Source: SIG223 sp964442785
GTDB taxonomy: Bacteria > Bacillota_I > Bacilli_A > RFN20 > DUOF01
Assembly (NCBI GenBank): GCA_964442785.1
Contig: CAYTZW010000001.1
Location: 16,069-80,068 of the forward strand
DNA length: 64,000 nt
Direction of reading: 5' to 3'
Shown here: positions 8,858 through 16,900 of the stretch, piece after piece
Layout of the letters: every line of letters begins with the position of its first letter
Position numbering within the stretch: position 1 is the first letter of the stretch
Notes under the pieces: model-generated
The model's input: the letters and a program-made list of their open reading frames with translations, nothing else
Told to the model about the DNA's origin: nothing
The model's database searches: none
Program-made: the position numbers and the translations under genes

Positions 8858-9158
8858 GTTATACTATACCTCCTTGAAATTTTTTTGATTAATTTCCAAT
8901 CATTATCAGTAGGAATGCCCGAAAGCAGTTTGTGTTCTTTATCATAATGTACATAAGGTTTCTTTTTCTCATGCATATGACTAAAATCAATAACGCGAAC
9001 TAAATTATGCTCTTCATCCATTCTTTTTTTCTAAAATCTAAATCTTTTTTCAACATCACTAAAATATGAGGTTCTATATCTATCAATTCAACTAATATTC
9101 TTAATGTTGAATTTTTTGTAAAGATTTTTCCCTTATAAAAGCACGCAATTATTAACTT
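8848..9158 (-). pseudogene. Frameshifted protein fragment, possible toxin C-terminus
   Basis: Two overlapping minus-strand frames read sensibly but are out of register. The first covers about 9158-9024 (IFTKNSTLRILVELIDIEPH, continuing to LDFRKK) and stops soon after a run of seven A. The second begins at that run and continues RMDEEHNLVRVIDFSHMHEKKK and on to TGG GAA TAA at 8848. One extra A would join them. No start codon with a ribosome binding site is seen and a stop lies just upstream, so the 5' part is missing. The His-rich motif (SHMHEKKKPYVHY) resembles ends of some bacterial polymorphic toxins, but I cannot name a family. Together with the island's other remnants this suggests decay after transfer. 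Confidence 0.5.
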
Positions 9159-9260
9159 TTATGATTACACAGTAGTTCTTATTTTATCAAATGTCAAATA
9201 TATTATGAAAAATTTTTAGCTTTACCATTCTTCTAAATAGTTCATCAATTAAAATATTAT
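9159..9260. other. Non-coding remnant in the island
   Basis: No frame, hairpin or promoter stands out here. Stops occur in all frames. It lies downstream of the DUF1016 gene and upstream of the decayed fragment. Confidence 0.4.
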
Positions 9261-10268
9261 TTATTGTTTTTTTATTACCTTTTCAACTTCGTTTATTAAT
9301 TGTTCTTTATCAGGAATGTAATAAGTATAAGTTGATGCAAATATATTATTAGATAAACCTCCCAATGCATATTCTAATAATACTTTATCCTTGTCAGCAC
9401 ATAGTATTATTCCTATGGGTTTACCATCATCTTCGCTATTTACATCTTTTTCGTAATAATTTAAGTACATATTCATTTGACCTAAATTTTCTGCTTTTAG
9501 CCCATTCATTTTTAGATCTATTAAAACATAAGACTTTAAAAATTTATTATAAAAAACCATATCAACATAGTAATCTATATTATTTAAAGTAATTCTTTGT
9601 TGACTACCTACAAACATAAATCCTTTGCCTAGTTCAAGTAAAAAATCTTCTATATGTCTTATCAATTTGTATTCTAAATCTTTTTCAAATATCGGTTTTT
9701 GCTCTTTTATACCTAAAAATTCAAATACGTATGGTTGTTTAACTATATCACTTGGTTTTGAAATAATTTGCCCTTTTTTAGATAATTCTAAAATTTTTTC
9801 TTTGTTTGCACTATTTCCAGATAATAAAAGCCTTTCAAACAATGATGTATCTAATTGCCTTTTTAGTTCTCTAACACTCCATTTTTCATTAATGCACTCA
9901 TTCTCATAAAAGTTTCTTTTATCTTTATCACTAATTACCATAAGTTCTATATAGTGTGACCAAGTTAATTGTCTATTCAATTTTTCTAATTCAGGATATG
10001 CTTTATAAAAAACTCTCATATATTTTAAATTAGAAGTAGAATAACCTTTACCTAAATGTTTTGTCAATTCATTAGACAATTTTTTTAAAATTTCTCCACC
10101 ATATTCAAGTCTATTGTTATATTCATTTTCATTTAAAACAATAATTTTTCCAATATTCCAATACACATAAACAATAGATTGATTAATTTCTTGGGCTAAA
10201 TTTGTTTTTACTTTATCTACTAAATTCTTTATTTCACTCAACATTTTATTGTTGACTTCATTTTGCAT
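9261..10268 (-). CDS. PDDEXK nuclease-family protein, DUF1016 (YhcG-like)
   Basis: The 335-residue protein has the two-part DUF1016 layout: an N-terminal helical domain (residues 10-150, with VYVYWNIGKII and the conserved LTWSHYIELM) and a C-terminal YhcG-type PDDEXK nuclease domain (about 185-330). In the latter, YYVDMVFYN with D236 and DLK at 251-253 fit the metal-binding D...(D/E)xK signature. Family members occur on mobile elements and in defence islands, often beside restriction systems; their biological role is not well established. AAAGGAGG precedes the ATG. It is the only intact recognisable gene in the island that interrupts the spoIIE-tilS junction, so acquisition by transfer is likely. 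Confidence 0.88.
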   Translation of the reverse strand: MQNEVNNKMLSEIKNLVDKVKTNLAQEINQSIVYVYWNIGKIIVLNENEYNNRLEYGGEILKKLSNELTKHLGKGYSTSNLKYMRVFYKAYPELEKLNRQLTWSHYIELMVISDKDKRNFYENECINEKWSVRELKRQLDTSLFERLLLSGNSANKEKILELSKKGQIISKPSDIVKQPYVFEFLGIKEQKPIFEKDLEYKLIRHIEDFLLELGKGFMFVGSQQRITLNNIDYYVDMVFYNKFLKSYVLIDLKMNGLKAENLGQMNMYLNYYEKDVNSEDDGKPIGIILCADKDKVLLEYALGGLSNNIFASTYTYYIPDKEQLINEVEKVIKKQ

Positions 10269-10275
10269 TTTTTTA

Positions 10276-10388
10276 TCCTCCTTTTAATTGGTCAAACGCG
10301 TCTGGCTAATTCGTATTTTGGAATATTAATACCTTTACTACATAATTATTAAGACTATTTTTAATAATTTAAGGACATAAAAAAACTA
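10276..10388. repeat. Leader of the DUF1016 gene, right copy of a diverged repeat
   Basis: Upstream region of the DUF1016 gene, matching 8291-8420 with mismatches and a gap. It includes the gene's ribosome binding site. The remaining bases up to the spoIIE stop (10389-10493) show no gene or clear signal. Confidence 0.8.
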
Positions 10389-10493
10389 TAATAAGGCTTT
10401 CTACAAAATCTACATTCTTATTAATACCTACTACTTACTTTTTACAAAATTGTCTTCGTTGGTACCGAGTATAACATAGAAGGTTTATTTTGT

Positions 10494-11582
10494 CTATTTT
10501 AAAAAATTATTTATATAATTTGTATTTACAATATTTTTCATCGGCATAAACTTCACTAAAATTATACTAAAATCATCTTTAATTTTTCTTCTGGCTCTAA
10601 GAGAAATTTTTTCAACCCATTTTACTAAATCATCTTCGTTTTTTCTTTCACTCAATTCTTCTTCAAAATTTGGATAAGATAACATAACTCCGTCAGAGCA
10701 TAAAATCAAAACATCTTCTGCTAAAACCTTTTCTTTAACAAAAGAAGATTTTTCATCTTCTATTCCCATTGGTAAATTATAAGAAGAAATTTTTTTGACT
10801 TTGTTATTTCGCCATAGATAACTATTTTCTGCTCCTTTTTTATAAAAATGTAATTGGTCTTTTTCAATATCTATTACATCTAAACTTGCGAAAGCATTTT
10901 CATCATCAATTATCATCTCATTAGCGATATCAATAGAGCTTTTTAAATTATATCCTTTTTGTAATAATTGCTTTATTTTAAAAATAATACCTTTGCTAAT
11001 ATTTAAAGCATTTTCCCCTTGTCCTATTCCGTCAGATAACAATAAATATTGATGATTGTCAGTTTCATAAGTATCAAAATAATCGCCATTTACTTTTTTA
11101 TCCGCACTTAACTGAATTGAAACAACCTCTAAAAAATAACTTTTTTTATCTTTAAATAACAAACAATAATTATCGTAAAGCCAATCAAAAATCATTACAA
11201 AAGAAACCGCAAAAAAAGTATATGAAAATAACAGTAAAAGATTATTTTCTTCTAATAAAAAAAGCACAAAACAAACAAAAAAGGTACTTATTAATAAAGC
11301 ATAATACTCATTTTTTATTATCATTTCTATCAAATAATTAACTAGCAAATAAAAACAAAAGCATAATGAAAGCAATAAAATATTCAACCAATTTGTGAAT
11401 AAGCAAAAAAAGTAAATAATTGATGTATTTATCACTAAGGTACTTGTTTCTTTTCTTGTTCCAATGATAAACAAAGGAACCATTAAAAGCCATTGCTTAT
11501 AAAAAAGCAAACAATAGACAAAAGAAAAAAGTATCAAACTTACATTTAATACTTTACTACTATCTTTATTAGTTTTTTCCAT
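10494..11582 (-). CDS. spoIIE: Stage II sporulation protein E, short form (PP2C phosphatase)
   Basis: Membrane phosphatase of the forespore septum that dephosphorylates SpoIIAA and so activates sigma-F. Residues 10-135 are hydrophobic with several membrane spans; residues 150-345 form the PP2C domain with the metal ligands GD (167), LLSDGIGQG (D184), CSDG (296-298) and DD (336-337), and the conserved NLPMGI. At 362 residues it is less than half the length of Bacillus SpoIIE (over 800), lacking most of the membrane region and the linker. The last 17 residues after VKF345 are unlike the family: the 64-bp repeat suggests that the island supplied this new end while the old end lies at 8207-8290. 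The gene follows divIC as in Bacillus. Confidence 0.9.
   Translation of the reverse strand: MEKTNKDSSKVLNVSLILFSFVYCLLFYKQWLLMVPLFIIGTRKETSTLVINTSIIYFFCLFTNWLNILLLSLCFCFYLLVNYLIEMIIKNEYYALLISTFFVCFVLFLLEENNLLLLFSYTFFAVSFVMIFDWLYDNYCLLFKDKKSYFLEVVSIQLSADKKVNGDYFDTYETDNHQYLLLSDGIGQGENALNISKGIIFKIKQLLQKGYNLKSSIDIANEMIIDDENAFASLDVIDIEKDQLHFYKKGAENSYLWRNNKVKKISSYNLPMGIEDEKSSFVKEKVLAEDVLILCSDGVMLSYPNFEEELSERKNEDDLVKWVEKISLRARRKIKDDFSIILVKFMPMKNIVNTNYINNFLK
10547..10610. repeat. 64-bp direct repeat, right copy (inside spoIIE)
   Basis: Encodes SpoIIE residues 325-345. Partner of 8224-8287, with one mismatch. Confidence 0.9.
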
Positions 11583-11598
11583 ATTCTCACCATATCAA

Positions 11599-11633
11599 AA
11601 TATAACACTAACAATAAGGAAAAAGATGTCGAT
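11599..11633 (-). promoter_or_regulatory. spoIIE promoter with possible Spo0A box
   Basis: Minus-strand TGTTATATT is an extended -10 (TATATT at 11599-11604). A 0A-like box, TGTCGAT (consensus TGTCGAA, one mismatch), lies on the plus strand at 11627-11633, where a -35 would be. Spo0A control of spoIIE is established in Bacillus; the site here is inference. Confidence 0.35.
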
Positions 11634-11635
11634 TT

Positions 11636-11923
11636 TTATTCACATTTATAAAAAGAATTAGAGGTTGGGTCATAGCAATAGCCTTTTTCTTGAATAATGA
11701 TTTTCCAATTATGGTCTTCAATTAAAGATTGATACATTTCATATTCTTCTAATAATTCTTTCTTTTGTTGTATCAATTCTTTATTTTCTTGCTTTGCTTT
11801 AAAATAACCATACATAGAATTAAAACTATAGATAAAGCCAAGAGAAGCTGCAAACAAAATAACTATAGAACTAATCCTTTGAGCATTCCAAATATTTCTT
11901 TTTTCCCTTTCTACCTTTGCCAT
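11636..11923 (-). CDS. divIC: Septum formation initiator, FtsB/DivIC family
   Basis: Small bitopic division protein that works with FtsL and DivIB/FtsQ at the septum. The 95-residue product has a basic N terminus, one membrane span at about residues 17-37, and then a coiled coil rich in Glu, Lys and Gln (KAKQENKELIQQKKELLEEY). GAGGTGG precedes the ATG. Its start lies inside yabQ, with a 53-base overlap in another frame. The neighbourhood rqcP-yabP-yabQ-divIC-spoIIE matches Bacillus, where yabR also lies before spoIIE; yabR is absent here. The family assignment rests on topology plus synteny. Confidence 0.85.
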   Translation of the reverse strand: MAKVEREKRNIWNAQRISSIVILFAASLGFIYSFNSMYGYFKAKQENKELIQQKKELLEEYEMYQSLIEDHNWKIIIQEKGYCYDPTSNSFYKCE

Positions 11924-12278
11924 ATTTCCACCTCTGCTTAAAATGATTATATAGGTTTATTTTTCGATTTTCAATTTTTTTACTAATTTTTAAAATATCT
12001 TTAAAGATATAATCGTGATAAAAATAAAAATAAATGAAAATGCCAAAGCCTAAAAACAAGTATAAATACATTGAAATATAAGCATCTGTAGTAATTAAAA
12101 GAAAATAAAACCAGAAAGATGCAATAAATAAAAAAAGAAATAATGAAAAAATAAATCTTAAAATTAATTTACTTTTGACTATAAAAACATTATAAAAAAA
12201 ATCCCATAAAAGACTTCCTAGAAAGCCAACAAAAAAAGAGATAAACGCGATTTGTATTTGGTCAATTAAACTTATCAT
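11871..12278 (-). CDS. yabQ: Spore cortex biosynthesis protein YabQ
   Basis: Membrane protein needed for spore cortex formation in Bacillus. The 135 residues hold about four hydrophobic segments starting with the family-typical IQIAFISFFVGFLGSLLWDF, and a basic C-terminal tail. The start overlaps the yabP stop by four bases and the 3' end overlaps divIC by 53 bases, so translation of the three genes is probably coupled. It is shorter than Bacillus YabQ, and recognition depends on the N terminus and on gene order. Confidence 0.8.
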   Translation of the reverse strand: MISLIDQIQIAFISFFVGFLGSLLWDFFYNVFIVKSKLILRFIFSLFLFLFIASFWFYFLLITTDAYISMYLYLFLGFGIFIYFYFYHDYIFKDILKISKKIENRKINLYNHFKQRWKYGKGRKGKKKYLECSKD

Positions 12279-12526
12279 TTAAAAACCCTTTTCAAAAGAC
12301 TTTCACTTTTATGTCCTTGATAAGTAAAAGAGTCTATCATTCCATTTATCACACACTCTTTCAAATTGTTATCAAGTTTTCCTAAAGTTAAGTTTTTTCC
12401 TTTGACTTTTAAAAAACCAAGTTCCGTATCAATTAAAAATTCTTCGCTATCAAAACGAGATATTTTGTTTACACCTGTTAAAAAAAGAACTTTCCTATTT
12501 TCTAAAACAATTTTTTTATTATCCAT
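12275..12526 (-). CDS. yabP: Sporulation protein YabP (YabP/YqfC family)
   Basis: Small protein made in the mother cell in Bacillus and needed for cortex formation; the molecular role is unknown. The 83 residues fit the YabP/YqfC fold: a beta-rich pattern with LFLTGVNKISRFDSEEFLID, then G-LKVKGKNLTLGKL and the C-terminal I-SFTYQ. The ATG at 12526 is preferred because GGTGAT lies just upstream; the ATG twelve bases earlier has no ribosome binding site. It sits between rqcP and yabQ. Confidence 0.88.
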   Translation of the reverse strand: MDNKKIVLENRKVLFLTGVNKISRFDSEEFLIDTELGFLKVKGKNLTLGKLDNNLKECVINGMIDSFTYQGHKSESLLKRVFK

Positions 12527-12563
12527 AACTATCACCATTTAATTGTATTAGAAATTTTAAAAT

Positions 12564-12800
12564 TTATTCTTTATTTTCAAACATACAATTTTTAAAAAAA
12601 TCTTTAGTATCTGTACTTATAACTACACCTTTAATTTTCTTATTACCAAAAGTAATTTCGATTACATCATTAACTTTAATTTCTGTATTAGGTTTTGCTA
12701 CTTTATCATTTACTAGTACCAATCCAGCATCTGCTAATTCTTTTGCAACAACTCTCCTTTTAATAATCATAGAAACTTTTAAAAATCTATCTAATCTCAT
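12564..12800 (-). CDS. rqcP: S4-domain ribosome quality-control factor RqcP (YabO/Hsp15 family)
   Basis: Small RNA-binding protein that binds stalled 50S-peptidyl-tRNA complexes and helps RqcH add alanine tails. The 78 residues are one S4 domain: MRLDRFLKVSMIIKRRVVAK, then ADAGLVLVNDKVAKPNTEIKVND. The second of two close ATG codons is chosen because GAGGT is six bases before it and because family members begin MRLDKFLK. It heads the rqcP-yabP-yabQ-divIC-spoIIE cluster, as in Bacillus (yabO). Confidence 0.93.
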   Translation of the reverse strand: MRLDRFLKVSMIIKRRVVAKELADAGLVLVNDKVAKPNTEIKVNDVIEITFGNKKIKGVVISTDTKDFFKNCMFENKE

Positions 12801-12881
12801 ATTCATACCTCAACAAAATTATAATATTTTAATATTCTTTCAACAAGATATTTATTAATATTAGAAATTAGATGTTTTCCG

Positions 12882-12890
12882 TGCTATATT
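12882..12890 (+). promoter_or_regulatory. Possible extended -10 for the hydrolase-like gene
   Basis: TGCTATATT fits TG-N-TATAAT with one mismatch and would place the transcript start just before the ribosome binding site GGAGGTGG. There is no clear -35. Confidence 0.35.
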
Positions 12891-12913
12891 ATTGATACTT
12901 GGAGGTGGAAAAG

Positions 12914-13885
12914 ATGAGTAAAAAAATTGTTACTATCAAACAAGATGTTTCTGATTTAGTAATTAATACCTTTTCCGAAAAAATATCTGGTGCCGATGTT
13001 AGAAGATTTCAATATTATAGGTGGACAGGAGAAGATAATCCAACGGGTATAATTGTATTTTCCCACGGACTTGTAGAATATGGAAAAATGTATGAAGATG
13101 TGGCCAAATCCTTTATTAAAGCAGGATTTGCTGTTTATGCAATAGACCATATAGGACACGGAAATACCGTTAAATCAAGTAAATCTTCTGCTAACTGGGA
13201 AAAGAAATCATTTACAAAATGTTCTTATAATCTGCACGTTTTAATTACCAAAGCCCAAACAGATTATCCAAATATTCCAACATTCGTAATTGGAAATGAT
13301 GTAGGTTATCTAATTGCCTTTAAAATGTTAGCCAAATTTCAAACTTCTATCACAGGTTTAGTTTGTTCTGGAGTACACGGAAGTATTGATTCTTTAAGGT
13401 GGTTAAGATTTAGAGCTACCATTGAAAGAATGTTACATTTCAATGAAAAGAAATCAAATCATATGGCAAATATAATCAATAGAAAATATAATAGGTGGAA
13501 TTTATTTGGTTATAATCAATATGATTGGATAACTTCTGATGAAAATATGATTAATAAACTTCAAAATGATAAAAAATGTAATTTTGTATACACTGTCGAC
13601 TTTTATTATTTCTATTTCAAATCAATTTTAAAATTCTATCGTAAGAAAAAATTAAAAGAAGTTAACAAAAAGACACCAATTCTTTTAGTAGGTGGAAGTG
13701 CTGATGCTGTCAATAAATTTGGAAAAGGCGTTTTAGCATATAGTTCTTATTTAAAATCATTTGGTTTCAAAAATGTCAAAAAACAAATATATGAAGGTTC
13801 ACGACATTATTTATTTTTAGATAGTGCTAAATACAATTTAATCAATGATATTATTCATTGGACTAATGACATAAATAAAAAATAA
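12914..13885 (+). CDS. Alpha/beta-hydrolase-fold protein with Asp at the nucleophile elbow
   Basis: The 323-residue protein resembles monoacylglycerol-lipase-like hydrolases (Hydrolase_4): oxyanion motif VFSHGLVEYG (residues 48-57), DHIGHGNT (79-85) and a C-terminal GGSADAVN with D264 and GSRHYLFLD with H298. The nucleophile elbow, normally GHSMGG, reads GNDVG (127-131), so Ser is replaced by Asp129. Asp nucleophiles occur in dehalogenases and epoxide hydrolases of this fold, but function cannot be inferred; it may also be inactive. The ATG at 12914 follows GGAGGTGG; the in-frame TTG upstream lies before that site. It is the only plus-strand gene on this arm, against replication, between mfd and rqcP where spoVT lies in Bacillus. 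Confidence 0.75.
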   Translation: MSKKIVTIKQDVSDLVINTFSEKISGADVRRFQYYRWTGEDNPTGIIVFSHGLVEYGKMYEDVAKSFIKAGFAVYAIDHIGHGNTVKSSKSSANWEKKSFTKCSYNLHVLITKAQTDYPNIPTFVIGNDVGYLIAFKMLAKFQTSITGLVCSGVHGSIDSLRWLRFRATIERMLHFNEKKSNHMANIINRKYNRWNLFGYNQYDWITSDENMINKLQNDKKCNFVYTVDFYYFYFKSILKFYRKKKLKEVNKKTPILLVGGSADAVNKFGKGVLAYSSYLKSFGFKNVKKQIYEGSRHYLFLDSAKYNLINDIIHWTNDINKK

Positions 13886-13919
13886 TCAAAAAGAGCAATT
13901 CACAATGAATTGCCTTTTT
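13886..13919. terminator. Bidirectional terminator between convergent genes
   Basis: Stem GCAATTCA/TGAATTGC (13895-13902 with 13906-13913), with CTTTTT on the plus side and TCTTTTTGAT on the minus side. It serves both the hydrolase-like gene and mfd. Confidence 0.88.
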
Positions 13920-16900
13920 ATATTATCTTAATCTTTTTTTCTAATTTACTAATTTGTTCTAAAAGAAGACTTAATTTTTTACTCCAGTCATCTTTCTTTA
14001 AAATCCTTATTCTTATTTTTTCTTGTCGAAAACTTAAATTAATATTAACACTATCTATGTTGTTTACTATGTCAAATAAATCAATGCCAATTCCATTAAT
14101 CTTAGAAAAGTTTTCTGATAAAATAACATCAATATAATCCTTATTTTCATTAATGTTATCAAAACAATCTTCCATTGATAATAAATCAATTTTTTTCTTT
14201 TCTAAAAGTAACATTACAGGTCTAATAATTTTTCCATAGTTATCTTTTATTTTTGTTTCTAGTTCAAATAGACTTTCTAAAGTTTTTACTTTTTCAATAT
14301 CTTTATATATTTCAAACTTATTAGCATCTTCACTAGCAAATTCAATCGGAACATAACTATCAAGTTGCAATACTGGTGGCGTTTTAACCACTTTTTTATT
14401 TTCTTTTTTGTCTGTTGATTTTTCTTTGATTGTTTCTTCTAATAAAGACATATACATATCAATACCAACATCATCAATGAAACCCGCTTGTTCTGCTCCT
14501 AAAATATCTCCTGCTCCTCTAATTGATAAATCTCTTAAAGCAATCTTATATCCACTTCCAAGTTCGGTAAATTCTTTAATAGCTTTTAATCTTTTAGAAG
14601 CTAATTCAGATAATTGTTTTTTTGGTCGATACAAAAGGTAAGCATACGCTATTCTATCACTTCTACCTACTCTACCTTTTATTTGATAAAGTTGTGATAA
14701 TCCAAAGCAATCAGCATCATCAACTATAACGGTATTTGCATTAGGAATATCAATACCGGATTCTATAATTGTCGTACAAACCAAAACGTTGATTTCATTA
14801 TTATAAAAACTTAGCATAATATCTTCTAGTTCTTCTTTATTCATTTTACCATGTCCTACTCCAACTTTAGCATTTGGGATTTCCTTTGATAATTTTGAAG
14901 CTAGTCCATATATATCACTTGTTTTATTATGTAAAAAGAAAACTTGACCATTTCTTCCTAATTCTCTTTCAATTATTTCTTTAATAACTTTATCATTTTT
15001 TTCAATAATATAAGTTTGTACTGGTAATCTATCATTTGGAGGTGTTTGAATTTGAGACATTCCCCTGATACCTACTAAAGCCATTTGCAAAGTTCTTGGA
15101 ATTGGAGTTGCGGACAAAGTTAAAACATCAACATTTGTTTTCATTTCTTTGATTTTTTCTTTATGTTCTACTCCAAATCTTTGTTCTTCATCGACTATTA
15201 AAAGTCCTAAATCTTTGAATTTAAAATCACTTGATAATAATCTATGAGTTCCGATCACAAAATTAACATTTCCTTTTTTTAAATCCTCGATTATTTTATT
15301 TTGTTTTTGTGTAGGCACTAATCTACTTACAAGTTCAATACGAACTGAAAAATTTTGAAATCTTTCTAAAGCTTTATAATAATGTTGTCTTGCTAAAATA
15401 GTCGTCGGACATATCATAACAACTTGCTTGCCGTCTTTTATGGCTTTAAATGCTGCTCTAAAAGCAATTTCTGTTTTACCAAATCCAACATCACCACAGA
15501 CAAGTCTATCCATAGGATATGGTTTTTCCATATCATTTTTCACTTCTTTTATAGTCTTTTCTTGGTCAAGAGTTAAAGCATAAGGAAAATCATTATCAAA
15601 ACTTCTTTCTAATTCATCTTCACAAGAAAAAGCATACCCGATACTTTTAGTTCTTTCTTGATATAATTCCAAAAGTCTATCCGCAATATCACTAACTCTT
15701 TTCTTAATTCTTTCTTTCGTTTTTTGCCATTCAGTAGAATTCATAGAATTTAATTTAGGAGTTTTACCTTCTTGTCCTACATATTTTTTTACTAGTTTAA
15801 ATTGTTCTAAAGGTACATATAAATTAGAATTTCCACGATAAACAATATGTAAATAATCACGATGAATATCATCTATTTTCATTGTCTTTATTCCAATGTA
15901 TTGACCAATTCCGTGTTCTTCGTGAACAACATAATCATAAGGATTTAATTCAGAAACCGAAGACAAAGCCACGGCACTTTTAAATCTATTGTATAATTTA
16001 GTACTTCTCTTTTTAGTGTTAAACAATTCATTTTGAGTTAAAAAAACTTTTTTCTCGAAAACAAATTCAAATCCTTCATTAAAATCTTTTTTGATAAAAT
16101 GTATTTTTTTCTCTTTATCTAGTAAATTCTCCGCTAACCAAAGTTTTACATTTTCAATTTGATTTTCATTACATAAACAAATATAAATATCATTATCATC
16201 TAAAATATATTTAGTGATTAAAGCAGCAAATAATTTAGAATTACCATTACTAGAAGTTACTTCTCTTACTAAAAACTCAATATCTTTTTCATCTTCTTTT
16301 AAATCATTAACATAAATCTTATTTTTAGCTTTAGATAAAACATAAGACAAATCTAAATTAACTTTTAAATTCGATAAAAACTCTAAATTTTCACTAGTTT
16401 CTAATAAAAAATCATTATTTTCTTCTAATAGTAAATGATAATTACTTTTAATACCTTCATAAGAACAAATAAAACTTAGGTCAGGATTAAAATATTCAAC
16501 AATAGAAACACTATCAGGATTTAACAAATCATAATAACGATAAAAACTATTGTTATATTCTCCATTTTTTATAGCTTCAATATTATTATTTACATTATTG
16601 ATTAAAGCTTCTTTTTCTTCCAAAGAAGTTAATAATTTAGTTTGTTTAACAAGTTCTTTGTTAATTCTTTCAATACCTTGTTGAAGATAACTTTCATTCA
16701 AAACTAAATCTGAAGCAGGTAAAATAGAAATACTATCCACTAACTCGATTGTCTTTTGTTCATTAACATCAAAAAAACGAATACTTTCAATCTCATCACC
16801 AAAAAATTCTATTCTAATTGGATTATTATAATTAATAGAAAAAACATCAACGATAGAACCACGATAAGCATATTCTAAACTTTGTTCAACTTTCAAATTC

